Shown: positions 1 to 11,091 of the stretch, in pieces
Layout of the letters: each line of letters begins with the position of its first letter
Position numbering within the stretch: position 1 is the first letter of the stretch
Origin: Pegea sp. RAD2-039
Taxonomy: Eukaryota > Chordata > Thaliacea > Salpida > Salpidae
Direction: 5' to 3'
Length of the DNA: 64,000 nt
Assembly: GCA_034620365.1 (NCBI GenBank)
Contig: JAQGEQ010000084.1
Span: forward strand, 2,046,001-2,110,000
Program-made: the position numbers and the translations under genes
Notes under the pieces: generated by a model
The model's input: the letters and a program-made list of their open reading frames with translations, nothing else
Databases searched by the model: none
Told to the model about the DNA's origin: nothing

Positions 1-594
1 ATTGAAATTATTAAAAACTATATTTTTGATAAGGTTAAGTCAAGGACAAATAAATATTTACTTATACATTGTTTTTAGATAATTTGAATTTATATATCTT
101 TTATTAGAATTTCCATCACACAAGAAATATATAAGTTTGTTTTAGTATATAGGTTTTGTCTTATTTATTTTTGATATCATCTAAAAGCTTCTTAAAGCTT
201 TTAATGAGTAAAGAAATAAAATATATCTTAGGAATGTTGCAGTAAAAAAGTTAACTAAACTGTCTTTTTAAAGTTTATATATTTTATTGTTAACTCATGA
301 TTTTAATATAAATTGTGGCTTATAATAGGTTTACAACACTGATACAGAGTTGTAAACTTATATTATTTTTGTAATTAAAAATGAAATTTATTTAAACATA
401 TACTATTTAAAGGTTGAATCAATTAATATATCATAAAAGTTAACAATTTTAATATCTAAATTTGTTTCATAACCACAGTTTTATATTTTATACTTTGTCA
501 TGTATCATTAGAATTGATGCTCAAACTTTGTATATATTTTTATGAATTGATTGATAAACCCTATTAACTAAAATTAAATATTTCATTTTTCTAG
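1..594. other. No gene seen; probable intron upstream of the SMIM8 last exon
   Basis: AT-rich sequence without a convincing exon. The SMIM8 exon at 595 starts with a phase-0 splice acceptor, so earlier coding exons must lie here or left of the window. I looked for a short exon encoding the usual VNPELF-like segment and did not find one. Confidence 0.5.
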
Positions 595-759
595 AACAAG
601 TATGTTATGGGCTTTGGTCTGATTTCAATCAGTTGTTGTGTTGCTTATCTTGGTTATATGAATGCTATTGATGAAAATAGATCTGCTGGTTTATATGAAA
701 TTTATGATAATAACGGAAGTGTAATTTCAACACAAACAAAATCTTCCAAGTGGGATTAG
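595..759 (+). CDS. SMIM8: SMIM8 (small integral membrane protein 8) homologue, last exon
   Basis: This is the 3' coding exon of a small single-pass membrane protein of the SMIM8 family, whose function is unknown. It starts after a pyrimidine-rich acceptor (AG at 593-594) with NKYVMGFGLISISCCVAYLG, which lines up with the family segment NKPVMAFGL...CVAYIGYL. It ends in SKSSKWD-like residues (TKSSKWD then TAG at 757-759), the diagnostic C-terminus of the family. One membrane helix covers about FGLISISCCVAYLGYM. The N-terminal exon or exons are not visible. The stop codon is followed by only four bases before the ATG of the GET1 homologue, which suggests a shared transcript. The identification rests on the helix and terminal motif remembered for the family. 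Confidence 0.8.
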   Translation, partial: NKYVMGFGLISISCCVAYLGYMNAIDENRSAGLYEIYDNNGSVISTQTKSSKWD

Positions 760-763
760 AAGA

Positions 764-1628
764 ATGTTGCTGTTTATCATTTTTATCCTTACATTACTTA
801 AAGAATTTAGTACTATATTAGTAAAGGGTATCAATTGGATTATTTCATCTTATTTATTAACTTCTTCTGATCTTATCACCTTTAAAAAAGAGTTAAACGA
901 GTTAAAGAATGAACAACGTGGTATGCTAGTTATGGATGAATTCTCCAGATACTCTAAGTTAGTTTTTGATATTTTTTGATTATTTTGTGTTATATTAATT
1001 GATAATAAACGTTCTTTGTACATTGTTAATTTATAATGATATTGAATTATTAATAAATGTTTTTATTTCTTTAAAGCATTGATGACATAATTATGTTTTT
1101 AGCTGTTTCATTTTATTTTATTATAATAGTCTTTATACTTGAAGAAAAATGTTTTGCTCAATGTTCATACCAGCAATAGCAATATTTTGACATTTAGTCA
1201 GAATTTTGTTTTATAAATTTTTCATATTTTTAAAGATATTCTTGTTGTGCAGGCTCCAAAGAAAAATCAATGCTATTGAAATAAAAATCAACAACTTGAA
1301 AAAAGATAATGAAATAAAGGAGAAGAAGATCAAATATGGTATAGGAATGATTGTTGATAGTGTACTAAATCTACTTCTTATCCTCATAGTTTTTTATTAT
1401 GGTTCAACTGTTGTGACAACAATAGATTCATCTTTATTTTGTTCTGACTCTCTTCAAAAATTGATTTCATTTGGAAGTGATAAAACTTCTGGAGGAGTTT
1501 CTTGTTTATTCTGGGTTCTTTCTTGTCAAGTTGCTGTTAAAACGTGTGTTTCTGTTCTTCAGCAAAACTTTAACTTCTTGAAAAGTGAAAATAAATTACT
1601 TGATATCGTTATTTCATATTTGAAATAA
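764..1628 (+). CDS. GET1: GET1/WRB homologue, tail-anchored protein insertion receptor subunit
   Basis: Two exons, 764-957 and 1253-1628, give 189 residues (human WRB is about 174). GET1 with CAMLG/GET2 forms the ER receptor that takes tail-anchored proteins from the ATPase GET3. The layout fits: an N-terminal hydrophobic segment (about residues 2-33), a cytosolic coiled coil (about 38-95) containing MDEFSRYSKLQRKIN (57-71), which matches MMDEFARYARLERKIN of WRB, and two C-terminal membrane helices (about 96-118 and 150-172). The intron (donor GTTAGT, acceptor TGTGCAG) splits the Lys codon of SRYSK-LQRK and restores exactly the family reading. The ATG at 764 gives a start like that of WRB, so no upstream exon is needed. 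The odd point is its position 4 nt after the SMIM8 stop. Confidence 0.87.
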
Positions 1629-2259
1629 ATACATGTATTCAAAAAACTTCGTCTTTTCCTTAGTTGAGTTTCGAAAGTGACAACTACAAATTCATAATTA
1701 AGTTCAAAGCCAATTTTCTTTCTAAAGTTAATCAATTCTGCAAAAGGTCTGACTGCATTTTCATCACTGACTTGTACTTTTGGAGTAAAAGCTATTTTAA
1801 GAACGTGTCTAACTTGAATGAAATTAACATTCTGCGATTTATCACTAACCTTTTAAGTAATCAAGACTAACCTTGTATAGAGGTTAAACTTTATAACACA
1901 ATAGAGGTTAGAAAAGTAATTTGGGTGGTTTTTGAGACTTATATATAAAATATTCAATAAATTTTGTTTTATATTAAAATTTACATTTTGTATAATGCAA
2001 TATGACAAAGTATTCTTCTAGTAGAGTCTTTATGCTTACTTTATAGTACTTCTAAAATATTTGAAAAACTTATTACAAGATAAACAAATACTTCTGATAT
2101 GTTTTTGGAAAAAATTTATTGAACAAAAACTTAGCTAATTATTATTTCTAAATATTTTACTTCCAGTTGTTATACAGTTGTTTTGAAACAAATTTAAGCT
2201 TCACAAAATTTTAGAATAAAATTCAGAGAAATTGAAGAATAAATAACAATGACATGAGT
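1629..2259. other. Convergent 3' intergenic region between GET1 and PARK7
   Basis: AATAAA-type signals lie right at the GET1 stop (about 1625) and again near 1955. The stretch 1664-1870 stays open in one frame after an acceptor-like TTTCCTTAG, but it has no ATG and no recognisable domain, so I do not call it a gene. Confidence 0.5.
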
Positions 2260-3519
2260 TTAAATCAACATATCTTTAGCAACTTTATCTTTAATCTCTT
2301 TTCCCATTAAAGCTTCAGTCAATTTCAAAGCAAATTGGAAGGCTGTTGCTGGTCCCTGGCTAGTTATAATGTTTCCATCTTGAATAACTTTAGCCTCTGT
2401 ATATTTATATGTGGTACCTGTAGATAAAAACAACAATACACCAATCTAATATCTATATAAAATAATAATTAGACGTAAAGTAAACGAACTTTAAAATAAA
2501 ATCTTTCAACTTATATGGTAGAGAATTCAAATTAAATTAACAATAAAATCAAACTTTTTGATGATCACTTTAGAAGTGATACTTACAAAACTCTTTTAAA
2601 AAACTTCAAATGCTAAATAACTCTTTAACAAACCATCAAACATGTTCTTGAGGGCTGGATAACATGTCACAGTTTTATTTTCACCAATCTTATGCTCTTT
2701 TAATGCCATTGGAGCAGCACAGATTGCTCCAACAATACGACCACATTTATCTTGATCTTTTAAAATCTCCTCAACAGACTTCAACTATAAAAAAGCTTCA
2801 ATTATAAAACAGTTGTTAGTTAAAAAAATATCCAAAGTTTATAAACAAATAAATTTTACGTTTTATTAAGTGTTTTTAAGATTCTTTAAAGAAATTTAAA
2901 TAGCAATTATTAAGATAAATCTTTACCTATCATCTTAAATATATAAAATCACAAACTTTAGAGAGAGTTTTGGCACATTGAAGTCCTCCAGGAAGTATAA
3001 CTGCATCAAAAGGAGCTTTTTGCAAAGCTGTAGAAAGATCACAATCTGGCATGATCTTCACATTTCTGCTACAAGTTACAGCTTCTTCACCTTCAACACC
3101 AGCAACTACAACTTCGACCTTTAAGATATATGTTAATAGTTTGAATAAATGAGATGGAAATGAATATCTAGAAACTGCAATAAAATTTTAAATATTTACA
3201 ACATTTAAGTATAATCCTCTAGATAATTATTGTTTGTTATTTATTTTTATACAATACATATAATAGTTTTAATTAGTTTAAAAAATATTCTTTAACTTTT
3301 TTTAACAACTTTATTATAACATCAGATATTCGTCTCAATTCATTAAAAAAATATTTCAAAGATATATTTCTTTCAAATTTTTTATTATTAGTAAGATATC
3401 AACGTTTATTTCAAAAGTAATATAAATCTCACGTCAGCTCTTCGTAACGTATCTACAGTGATAACTGTTTCCATTTCTTCTGCACCAGCAACCAATAACA
3501 GCAACGCTTGTTTCGTCAT
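2260..3519 (-). CDS. PARK7: DJ-1/PARK7 homologue (DJ-1/PfpI family)
   Basis: Four exons (3433-3519, 2957-3118, 2634-2784, 2260-2417) give 185 residues; human DJ-1 has 189. DJ-1 is a cytosolic/mitochondrial redox-sensitive protein with reported glyoxalase/deglycase-type activity. The start MTKQALLLLVAGAEEMETV matches the family N-terminus and contains the conserved Glu (residue 17, human Glu18). The nucleophile elbow GAICAAPMAL carries Cys105 (human Cys106). The last exon reads KYTEAKVIQDGNIITSQGPA, then FQFALKLTEAL, as expected. Exon 3 ends at GATG with donor GTTTGT and joins exon 4 in frame; reading through that donor gives a false early stop. The residue aligned with human His126 is Tyr125 (VTCYP against VTTHP), which is unusual for the active site. 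All introns are GT-AG. Confidence 0.95.
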
Positions 3520-4845
3520 TTTTAGGGAAAAAAATTTTAAGTTTTCAGAAAATTATCTGTAAACAAGTCATGATATAACCTAGACACACTAAAAACACAA
3601 GTTTAGGTACAACAATATGTACAAAGTATTTTTATCCCTATATATTTTCTTTAAAAAAATGTTCAATTTTAAAACAAACGTTATATATACTGAAGTTTGA
3701 TAAAAAGATAAAATATTTAAAATATTGTTTTACTCTTAAAAAAATGACATTTCCAAATTTCTATTTTAAATAATTATTGTTGCCGGTAATAATTGTTGTG
3801 GACTTTTCAATTTTAATTTCAAAATAATATATTAGAACGTTTCTTAGGTAATCAAAAATTTGTAAAATATACGTAACTACTTTGTATTTTTTTGTTTCAA
3901 TTTAGTTGGCTCAATGAACAAACATAAAATCAAACATGGTTAAATTGCTACGTATTGCCTGTACAAATTCTGTTTTATTGATAAAAATCACAATTAACAG
4001 TTAAAATGTTTGAAAATTATCTGTAGTCTCTTGCACTTAATTTATCAACTACTTTTCATGTTTTTGGATATTTAATTTCATTATAGGTCGGTGATTTTCT
4101 AAGCATAAAATCTAATGAAATCAGTAATGCATCGCTAAATCAAGTTTACTCAGAACTTTATTTGTTTGAAAGATTGCGAGAAACTATCATCTTCAATTAA
4201 CTAGGTCAAAATTAAACCGATATTTAGCCGGGTAATCTAAAATCTAAAGTATCAATATTTGTAATTACTAATAAACATTTCTTTCATTTGTATTATAAAT
4301 AGTAATCTTGAATGGATATATATTTTAAATAGTGTTATACGTTTAAACTATATAAATAGTTATGCAAAATAGTATATACTTAGTTATACTATTTTAGTAC
4401 AGTAAAAAGCTATAAAGACTATTGTATAAATAATTATCTTTTATTTTATAACAGGTGATCATTTTTTTTGCAAGTAAGTTTCAAAAATACCAAATAAACC
4501 TTTTACACAAATATACAACGATCAATTTCACAATTATCACGACATTTTATAGATCAATGTTTATATTATCACTCAATCTTAATCGGTTTTTATGACTTTC
4601 GAGTATTCAGTCGGAAATTTTTCCATACTCAAAAATAATATTTGAAGTAAAAATGCTTTTATTTTTTCGACGAAAATTGTTTTCATTTGAAACTTTTTCA
4701 TGTTCTAAAATAGAAGTAATCTGATTTATAACAGTAACATGGAACTTTTTCTATTTATTTTACTGTTTAAACGATTTAAGAGACAAATTAATTCACCTGT
4801 GTTTACAAAACTTTTTTTTCATATAAACCATTTTTATTTTGCTTG
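3520..4845. other. Intergenic, PARK7 upstream / ARL13B downstream
   Basis: About 1.3 kb of AT-rich sequence with no ORF, repeat or RNA structure that I can support. It should contain the PARK7 promoter. Confidence 0.5.
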
Positions 4846-6743
4846 TTACAATTTTTTATTTGATGGTTCCAATATTTCATGAGCTGATTTTAGTTTTGTA
4901 AGAGATGGTTCTAATAATTCAAGAGTTTGTTGCAACTTCTGAAGAGCTGGTTCCAGCCTTATAAGAGATGGTTCCAGCTTTTCAAGAGCTGGTTCCAACT
5001 TTTGAAGAGCTGGTTCCAGCCTTATAAGAGATGGTTCCAGCCTTATAAGAGATGGTTCCAGTCTTATAAGAGATGGTTCCAGCTTTTGAAGAGATGGTTC
5101 CAGTCTTATAAGAGATGGTTCCAGCTTTTCAAGAGTTTGGTGTAATCCTTCATCAGTTGGTTCAATCTTTTCAGAAGGCGGATCAAGCATTTCATAATTT
5201 TTATCCAATCTTATATCAGAGGATGAAAACTTTTTAAGAATTGGTTTTAATCTCTTATGAGTCCGAGTAAATGTATTAGCAGCGGAGTTCAACTCTACAT
5301 TATCTGATGGGAACTTTTTAAGAGTTCGTTTCAAATGTTTCTTAGGTTTGTGGAAGTTTGGAATACTTACACTTCCTTCTTTTTTATTATTTCTTATAAA
5401 TGATTGCCTGAAATTAAGTAGTTTATATTGTTTTAATTTATATTAACTTAATCAACTTAAAATGTTTAGTCTAACCCTTCTTCATATCTTTTTAGGCTTT
5501 CTTTTTCTTGAAGAGCATTCCCTTTTTTAAATCTCTTCTTTCTCTTTCGACCATCTCCCGCAACTTGATCTTCTAATATTTCATACCTTTCTTCGATATT
5601 TTTCAGCAACCATTTTATTCCACGATTTACTGACCGATTTTCAATGGCAGAAGCTCGTACCTTTTAGTAAATGATTCAATATAAAGTTATTACCAAATCT
5701 TATTATTATCTTTAATCTATGAATAATCCAATAAAAAAGTTTTAATTTTATTTTTATGTAGCTCTGCATTATATTCTGCTTATTTTTTCAGTTTAAAGCT
5801 GTGATGTGATTTAAAGTTTAATGTAACACTAAATAGAAAAACTTGATATAAAATAATAATCAGCAATTATTCAAATTTAAAAAATATTTTTATAAGCTTC
5901 TGATAATATTTTTGATAATCAAGTAAACAATATTTAAATTTCATTCAGTTTTTCGTTATTTTAGATTTGTCATGTCATTTACAAGTTTAACAAAAAACTA
6001 TATAAAAAATCTAGATATGAAATTTATAAAAAAAACTGTTTTTACCAAAAGGTAAGAATGGAATTTACAAAGATCTTCTATATTAAACCAAGTGTCAAGT
6101 TGTTCTTTCGTCATAGAAGTTTTCTTATCACTTTTATTAGCAAAACTGTTAAAATGAAATAAACTTTAATATAAAAACAGCTCATTACCTAATACATTTG
6201 AGTTTTAAGTTAGATTTAACACTTATTTGCAATTACTGAGAAATAAAATGATAATAATTTTATCTCACATTAAAATTGGTTTATTTTTCATATATTTTCC
6301 TTCTAACAGCATATTGAAAAACGATTTAGCCTCTAAAATTCTAAATGGGTTTGTAGAATCCAAAACAAAAATTACTCCGTGAGCTTTGGCATAAACACTC
6401 TCCCAAACATCTCTGATAGATTTTTCACCAGCCAAATCAAAAAAGTTGATATCATAACGACCTAATAATATCAAATAGATAATTGAATATAAAACTTAGA
6501 AAATACTTTCTGACCAACCTTTTTTGGTAAAAAGAGTGTTTAAACCAAATGTATGAATATCATCATGAACAGGTAAGCCAGACAGCCTGTTCGCTATTGA
6601 AGTTTTTCCGCTGCCATCAAGACCCACAATAGGTATCGATATTTCACTACAAAAAATATTGTAATTAGTACACATAATTAGTAACACTTTTATTAAAGTT
6701 GTTCTTACCGTTTAGATTGAAATAGTCTAATAACTTGGTTCAT
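4846..6743 (-). CDS. ARL13B: ARL13B-like ciliary small GTPase with a C-terminal heptad array
   Basis: Six exons (6709-6743, 6519-6646, 6269-6461, 6046-6145, 5476-5660, 4846-5407) give 400 residues; human ARL13B has 428. ARL13B is a membrane-associated ARL GTPase of the cilium and an exchange factor for ARL3. G motifs seen: P-loop GLDGSGKTS (20-28), DLAGEKS (63-69; the usual catalytic Gln is absent, as in ARL13B), NKSD (122-125) and SAIENRSV. Next comes the ARL13B-specific NRGIKWLL segment (human IKKGLYWLL) and a basic, Glu-rich coiled-coil stretch. The last exon is Lys-rich and ends in about 13 heptads of the form LEPSLI-R/K (308-398). The N-terminus MNQVIRLFQSKREIS lacks the paired Cys used for palmitoylation in vertebrates. 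Family assignment is firm for the GTPase half; the tail is lineage-specific. Confidence 0.9.
4867..5127 (-). repeat. 21-bp coding minisatellite encoding LEP heptads in ARL13B
   Basis: About 13 head-to-tail 21-bp units encode 7-residue repeats of the type RLEPSLI, KLEPALQ and KLEPALE. Five units carry RLEP and four carry KLEP. Central units are nearly identical in DNA, so the array probably changes length by slippage or unequal exchange while keeping frame. Confidence 0.9.
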
Positions 6744-7746
6744 TTTAAGATATATTATTTACCAAGATTAAAAAACTAAAGATAACAGTCAAGAGTATAG
6801 TTAGTAGATGAGAATTATTATGACGTCATTATAACATTAGTTTGGTGCTTCTTATCTCCGCATCATAGCTTTATTATCTCTACAAGTTAGGAGATACTTC
6901 TATAATAAATTTTGATTGAGTTATATTTGCTTTGAAAAATGAAATAACTCAAAGTCAATCGTTTTAGACTAATAAACCAGCAAACTCTAACTCAATATAA
7001 CCTAAATTTTATCTTAACAACAATAAAATATCCCAATATCTAGTCAATAAAGATTGATGAAGTCAATAAATTAATCTTAAGTTTAATAATTTTTCAAACA
7101 CCCTTAGAGAATTTTCATTGAAAATTAACCCACTAACCAACTTAATAGCACCCAGTAGAGTAACAGCTTTTTTATTAAGGTAACTACGGTTTCAAATCTG
7201 TTTCCAGATTCTGTAACTTTGTTAAAATCTAACCTTTTAAATCTTTTAAAGAGTTAGTTTGAATATTACATTTCAGTACTTTTTCAACAAGGGACTTTTA
7301 ATGCTACCAGTTACACCAAGTTCTTCACTGTTTTAGTTATTTTAAACTTTTAATTAATTACTTATATTTATCACTGTATTGTTTCTACTTTTTCAAGATT
7401 AATTATGTGAAATTGTGAACCTTACAAACTTTTTATTATCTTCCTGCTCATATTGCCTTTTTGTTATTTATAAAAGCTAATGAATTTTTAATCTGCGTTG
7501 AACAGAATAAATAAATGGATTTCAGAATATTAACTCATTAGATGATCTAATAGTATTTGAACGGAATCAAAACGATAAATTCAGTTTAAATAGATTAAAA
7601 AATGTTAATAAAGATATTTTTAGCTTTAATTAGAAACAAACGAAAATCAATAACTACAATATTTTTTTTAAATATTTAATTAAATGTTTAATACCTGTAA
7701 CGAGTAGTATACTTACTGCTACCTCTTTATAAAATGCAAATTCGAA
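6744..7746. other. Intergenic between ARL13B and the tandem array
   Basis: No gene is seen. The only structure I recognise is a repeat tail near 7416-7516, listed separately. Confidence 0.5.
7416..7516 (+). repeat. Candidate retroelement 3' tail, copy 1
   Basis: It contains TTATTATCTTCCTGCTCATA and ends at GTTGAACAGAATAAATAAAT. Related stretches occur at about 22460-22520, 51040-51175 and 57010-57130, all in the same orientation and all ending in a GTTGAAT/AATAAA-like tract. This suggests the shared 3' end of an interspersed retroelement. Confidence 0.35.
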
Positions 7747-8345
7747 ATTAATCATATCATTATAAGTGATGTCTTTGGAAACTTGCAAGAAATAATATAA
7801 ACAATTCTTCTTCAATTGAAGAGAAATTTAATTAAGAATAAAACTTTTAGGTTGTTTTTTAACATCATCTAATGTAGAATTAGCTAAAATAGTTTTACAA
7901 TTAATCCAATTTTTAATGAAAACTTTTTTTCATGACTTGATTTTATAGTTATAAAAGTAATTTTGTTTAACTTTAGAGGAAATATAAGTAGAAAAAGATT
8001 TTAAGCTCAACTCAAAAGTTAACAGAAATAAAAATCTATTTTAGAGTTTTAGTCATTCAATGGTCAATTTATAAAGTTTATATAAGAACTATATAAACAG
8101 TGATTCAAAATTAAAGCTGACTTTAAAATTTGATTTAAATTTTATCAATTGATAAATTCAAACACGAACTCATAGATTAGATGATCAATAGATTGAATAA
8201 TTGTTATATTAATAATTAATATTTTATGTATTTGTAAAATTATGTCAAAAGTTGGTCCTTATGAGTGAGCTTAATAGATAATAAAATTTGTATGCAAAAA
8301 TGTTGTACTTGAAATTAAAATCAAAATATACAATCCGCTAGTAAG

Positions 8346-8410
8346 AGTAGTGATTGGTAAATACAGAGGAATGATTAGTTTATAAAATCTCTTTTCTAGC
8401 AATTTACAGT
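8346..8410 (+). promoter_or_regulatory. Candidate type-3 polymerase III promoter of array RNA 1
   Basis: TATAAAA at 8381-8387 lies 30 bp upstream of the RNA core at 8411, the spacing used by U6-type promoters. A conserved segment at about 8346-8368 is where a proximal sequence element would lie. TATA boxes at the same place occur in units 2-4 (9647, 10964, 12282). Unit 5 has TATAAGA at 13599. The promoter type is inferred from spacing only. Confidence 0.45.
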
Positions 8411-8510
8411 GGCAGCTTAGTCGAACGGTTACATCCATGAAATCCTTGAAAACACGAGAGTGGTTCGATTCCAAGGAAAAACTAAACCGTTGACGCAGTC
8501 TGCTACTTTT
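8409..8510 (+). ncRNA. Candidate polymerase III small RNA, vault-RNA-like, copy 1
   Basis: The core runs from GGCAGC at 8411 to GTCTGCTAC at 8498-8506, followed by eleven T. The 5' arm GGCAGCTTAGTCGAACGGTT can pair with the 3' arm AACCGTTGACGCAGTCTGC, closing the molecule with an imperfect stem of about 17 pairs. The 5' arm overlaps an A-box-like CTTAGTCGAACGG (8416-8428), and a perfect B box GGTTCGATTCC lies at 8462-8472. Closing stem, internal A and B boxes, ~100 nt length and a T-run terminator are the plan of vault RNA. A tRNA-Ser-like pseudogene is the main alternative, but the long closing stem and upstream TATA argue against it. Confidence 0.5.
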
Positions 8511-8517
8511 TTTTTTT
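8507..8517 (+). terminator. T11 polymerase III terminator of array RNA 1
   Basis: An uninterrupted run of eleven T directly follows the closing stem. Equivalent runs follow copies 2 (9773-9782), 3 (11088-11098), 4 (12408-12415) and 5 (13726-13732). Confidence 0.6.
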
Positions 8518-9674
8518 AACATTTTTTCTAAACATTATTTTGTTTTTTTTTAATAAGCCTAAGAACTCTTATAACAAGTGCTTACATTAGTAACAGATTT
8601 ATTTTAAATGTTTAATTCATATTTATTCTAATGTAATTAGTCGCCTGTGTCATGTTAATGTCTTTGCTGAATTTCATCTTTTACTTTCAAGATTGAAATA
8701 TGGTTTTTGAAGCTTTTTTCTTGATATTCAAATCAGGTTGTGTTTGGTATAAAAGCTGTTTACTTTTGTTTGCCGCAGTTATCTGTTGTCTTATAAATGA
8801 ATGCATCAGAAAAAAATATTTTTATTAGTAAAAACAAACGATTTCTTATAAGTAAAACCAAAAAAAAATTTTGTGCAAATTTAAATAACTAAATAACATT
8901 TTGATGTATGTTTTGTTAATTGTTAAATAGAATATCTACTGAAGTTAGATTTAAAATTGAAAAACTAATCAAGTATTCTATATTCTACTTATAGCTGTTT
9001 ATTAATGCTTTAAATTTTAATGATTCGATTTTTTCTAAAATGTTTTCTGATTATTATATATGTTGACATTAATCATATCAATATAAGTGATGTCTTTGAA
9101 AACTTGCAAGAAATAATATAAACAATTCTTCTTCAATTGAAAAGAAATTTAATTAAGAATAAAACTTAAAGTTGTTTTTTAACATCATCTAATGTAGAAT
9201 TAGCTAAAATAGTTTTACAATTAATCCAGTTTTTAATGAAAACTTTTTTCCATGACTTGATTTTATAGTTATAAAAGTAATTTTGTTTAACTTTTGAAGA
9301 AATATAAGTAGAAAAAGATTTTAAGCTCAACTCAAAAGTTAACAGAAATAAAAATCTATTTTACAGTTTTAATTCAATGGCCAATTTATAAAGTTTTTAT
9401 AAGAAATATATAAACTGATTCAAAATAAAATCTGACTTAGATTGATTTTATCAATAGATTGAATAATTGTTATATTAATAATTAATTTTTGATGTATTTG
9501 TAAAATTATGTCAAAAGTTGGTCCTTATAAGTGAGCTTAATAGATAATAAAATTTGTATGCAAAAATGTTGTACTTGAAATTAAAATCAAAATATACAAT
9601 CCGCTAGTAAGAGTAGTGATTGGTAAATACAGAGGAATGATTAGTTTATAAAATCTCTTTTCTAGCAATTTACA

Positions 9675-9776
9675 GTGGCAGCTTAGTCGAACGGTTACAT
9701 CCATGAAATCCAAGAAAACACAAGAGTGGTTCGATTCCAAGGAAAAACTAAACCGTTGACGCAGTCTGCTACTTTT
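9675..9776 (+). ncRNA. Candidate vault-RNA-like small RNA, copy 2
   Basis: The core starts at 9677, with the same closing stem, A-like and B boxes, TATA at 9647-9653 and a T-run at 9773-9782. The central loop differs from copy 1 at a few bases (CAAGAAAACACAAG against CTTGAAAACACGAG). Both stem arms are unchanged. Confidence 0.5.
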
Positions 9777-10991
9777 TTTTTTAACATTTTTTCTAAACAT
9801 TATTTTGTTTTTTTTTAATAAGCCTAAGAACTCTTATAACAAGTGCTTACATTAGTAACAGATTTACTTTAAATGTTTAATTCAAATTTATTCTAATGTA
9901 ATTTCGCCTGTGTCATGCTAATGTCTTTGCTGAATTTCATCTTTTACTTTCAAGATTGAAATATGGTTTTTGAACCTTTTTTCTTGATATTCAAATCAGG
10001 TTGTGTTTGGTATAAAAGCTGTTTACTTTGTTTGCCGCAGTTATCTGTTGTCTTATAAATGAATACATCAATATACAATATTTTCATTAGTAAAAACAAA
10101 CGATTTCTTATAAGTAAAACCAAACAAAACCTTTGTGAAAATTTAAATAACTAAATAACATTTTGATGTATGTTTTGTTAATTGTTAAATAGAATATCTA
10201 CTGAAGTTAGATTTAAAATTGAAAAACTAATCAAGTATTCTATATTCTACTTATAGCTGTTTATTAATGCTTTAAATTTTAATGATTCGATTTTTTCTAA
10301 AATGTTTTCTGATTATTATATATGTTGACATTAATCATATCAATATAAGTGATGTCTTTTTAAACTTGCAAGAAATAATATAAACAATTCTTCTTCAATT
10401 GAAAAGAAATTTAATTAAGAATAAAACTTTAAGGTTGTTTTTTAACATCATCTAATGTAGAATTAGCTAAAATAGTTTTACAATTAATCCAATTTTTAAT
10501 GAAAACTTTTTTCCATGACTTGATTTTATAGTAATAAAAGTAATTTTGTTTAACTTTAGAAGAAATATAAGTAGAAAAAGATTTTAAGCTCAACTCAAAA
10601 GTTAACAGAAATAAAAATCTATTTTACAGTTTTAGTCATTCAATGGTCAATTTATAAAGTTTATATAAGAACTATATAAACAGTGATTCAAACTAAAAGC
10701 TGACTTTAAAAATTGATTGAAATTTTATCAATTAATAAATTCAAACACGAACTCATATAATAGATGATCAATAGATTGAATAATTTTTATATTAATAATT
10801 AATTTTTGATGTATTTGTAAAATTATGTCAAAAGTTGGTCCTTATAAGTGAGCTTAATAGATAATAAAATTTGTATGCAAAAATGTTGTACTTGAAATTA
10901 AAATCAAAATATACAATCCGCTAGTAAGAGTAGTGATTGGTAAATACAGAGGAATGATTAGTTTATAAAATCTCTTTTCTAGCAATTTACA

Positions 10992-11091
10992 GTGGCAGCT
11001 TAGTCGAACGGTTACATCCATGAAATCAAAAAAACACAAGAGTGGTTCGATTCCAAGGAAAAACTAAACTGTTGACGCAGTCTGCTATTTT
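10992..11091 (+). ncRNA. Candidate vault-RNA-like small RNA, copy 3
   Basis: The core starts at 10994. Stem arms are the same except for one C-to-T change in the 3' arm (AACTGTTGAC), which still allows a G-U pair. The central loop is one base shorter. TATA is at 10964-10970 and the T-run at 11088-11098. Confidence 0.48.

Noticed and set aside
1664..1870. Open frame after GET1 preceded by an acceptor-like TTTCCTTAG
   Set aside because: No ATG start, GET1 already ends properly, and the sequence has no recognisable domain. It is best seen as 3' flanking DNA.
4927..5145. Plus-strand 72-codon repetitive frame (FQLLKSW-like repeats)
   Set aside because: It is the antisense shadow of the ARL13B heptad minisatellite.
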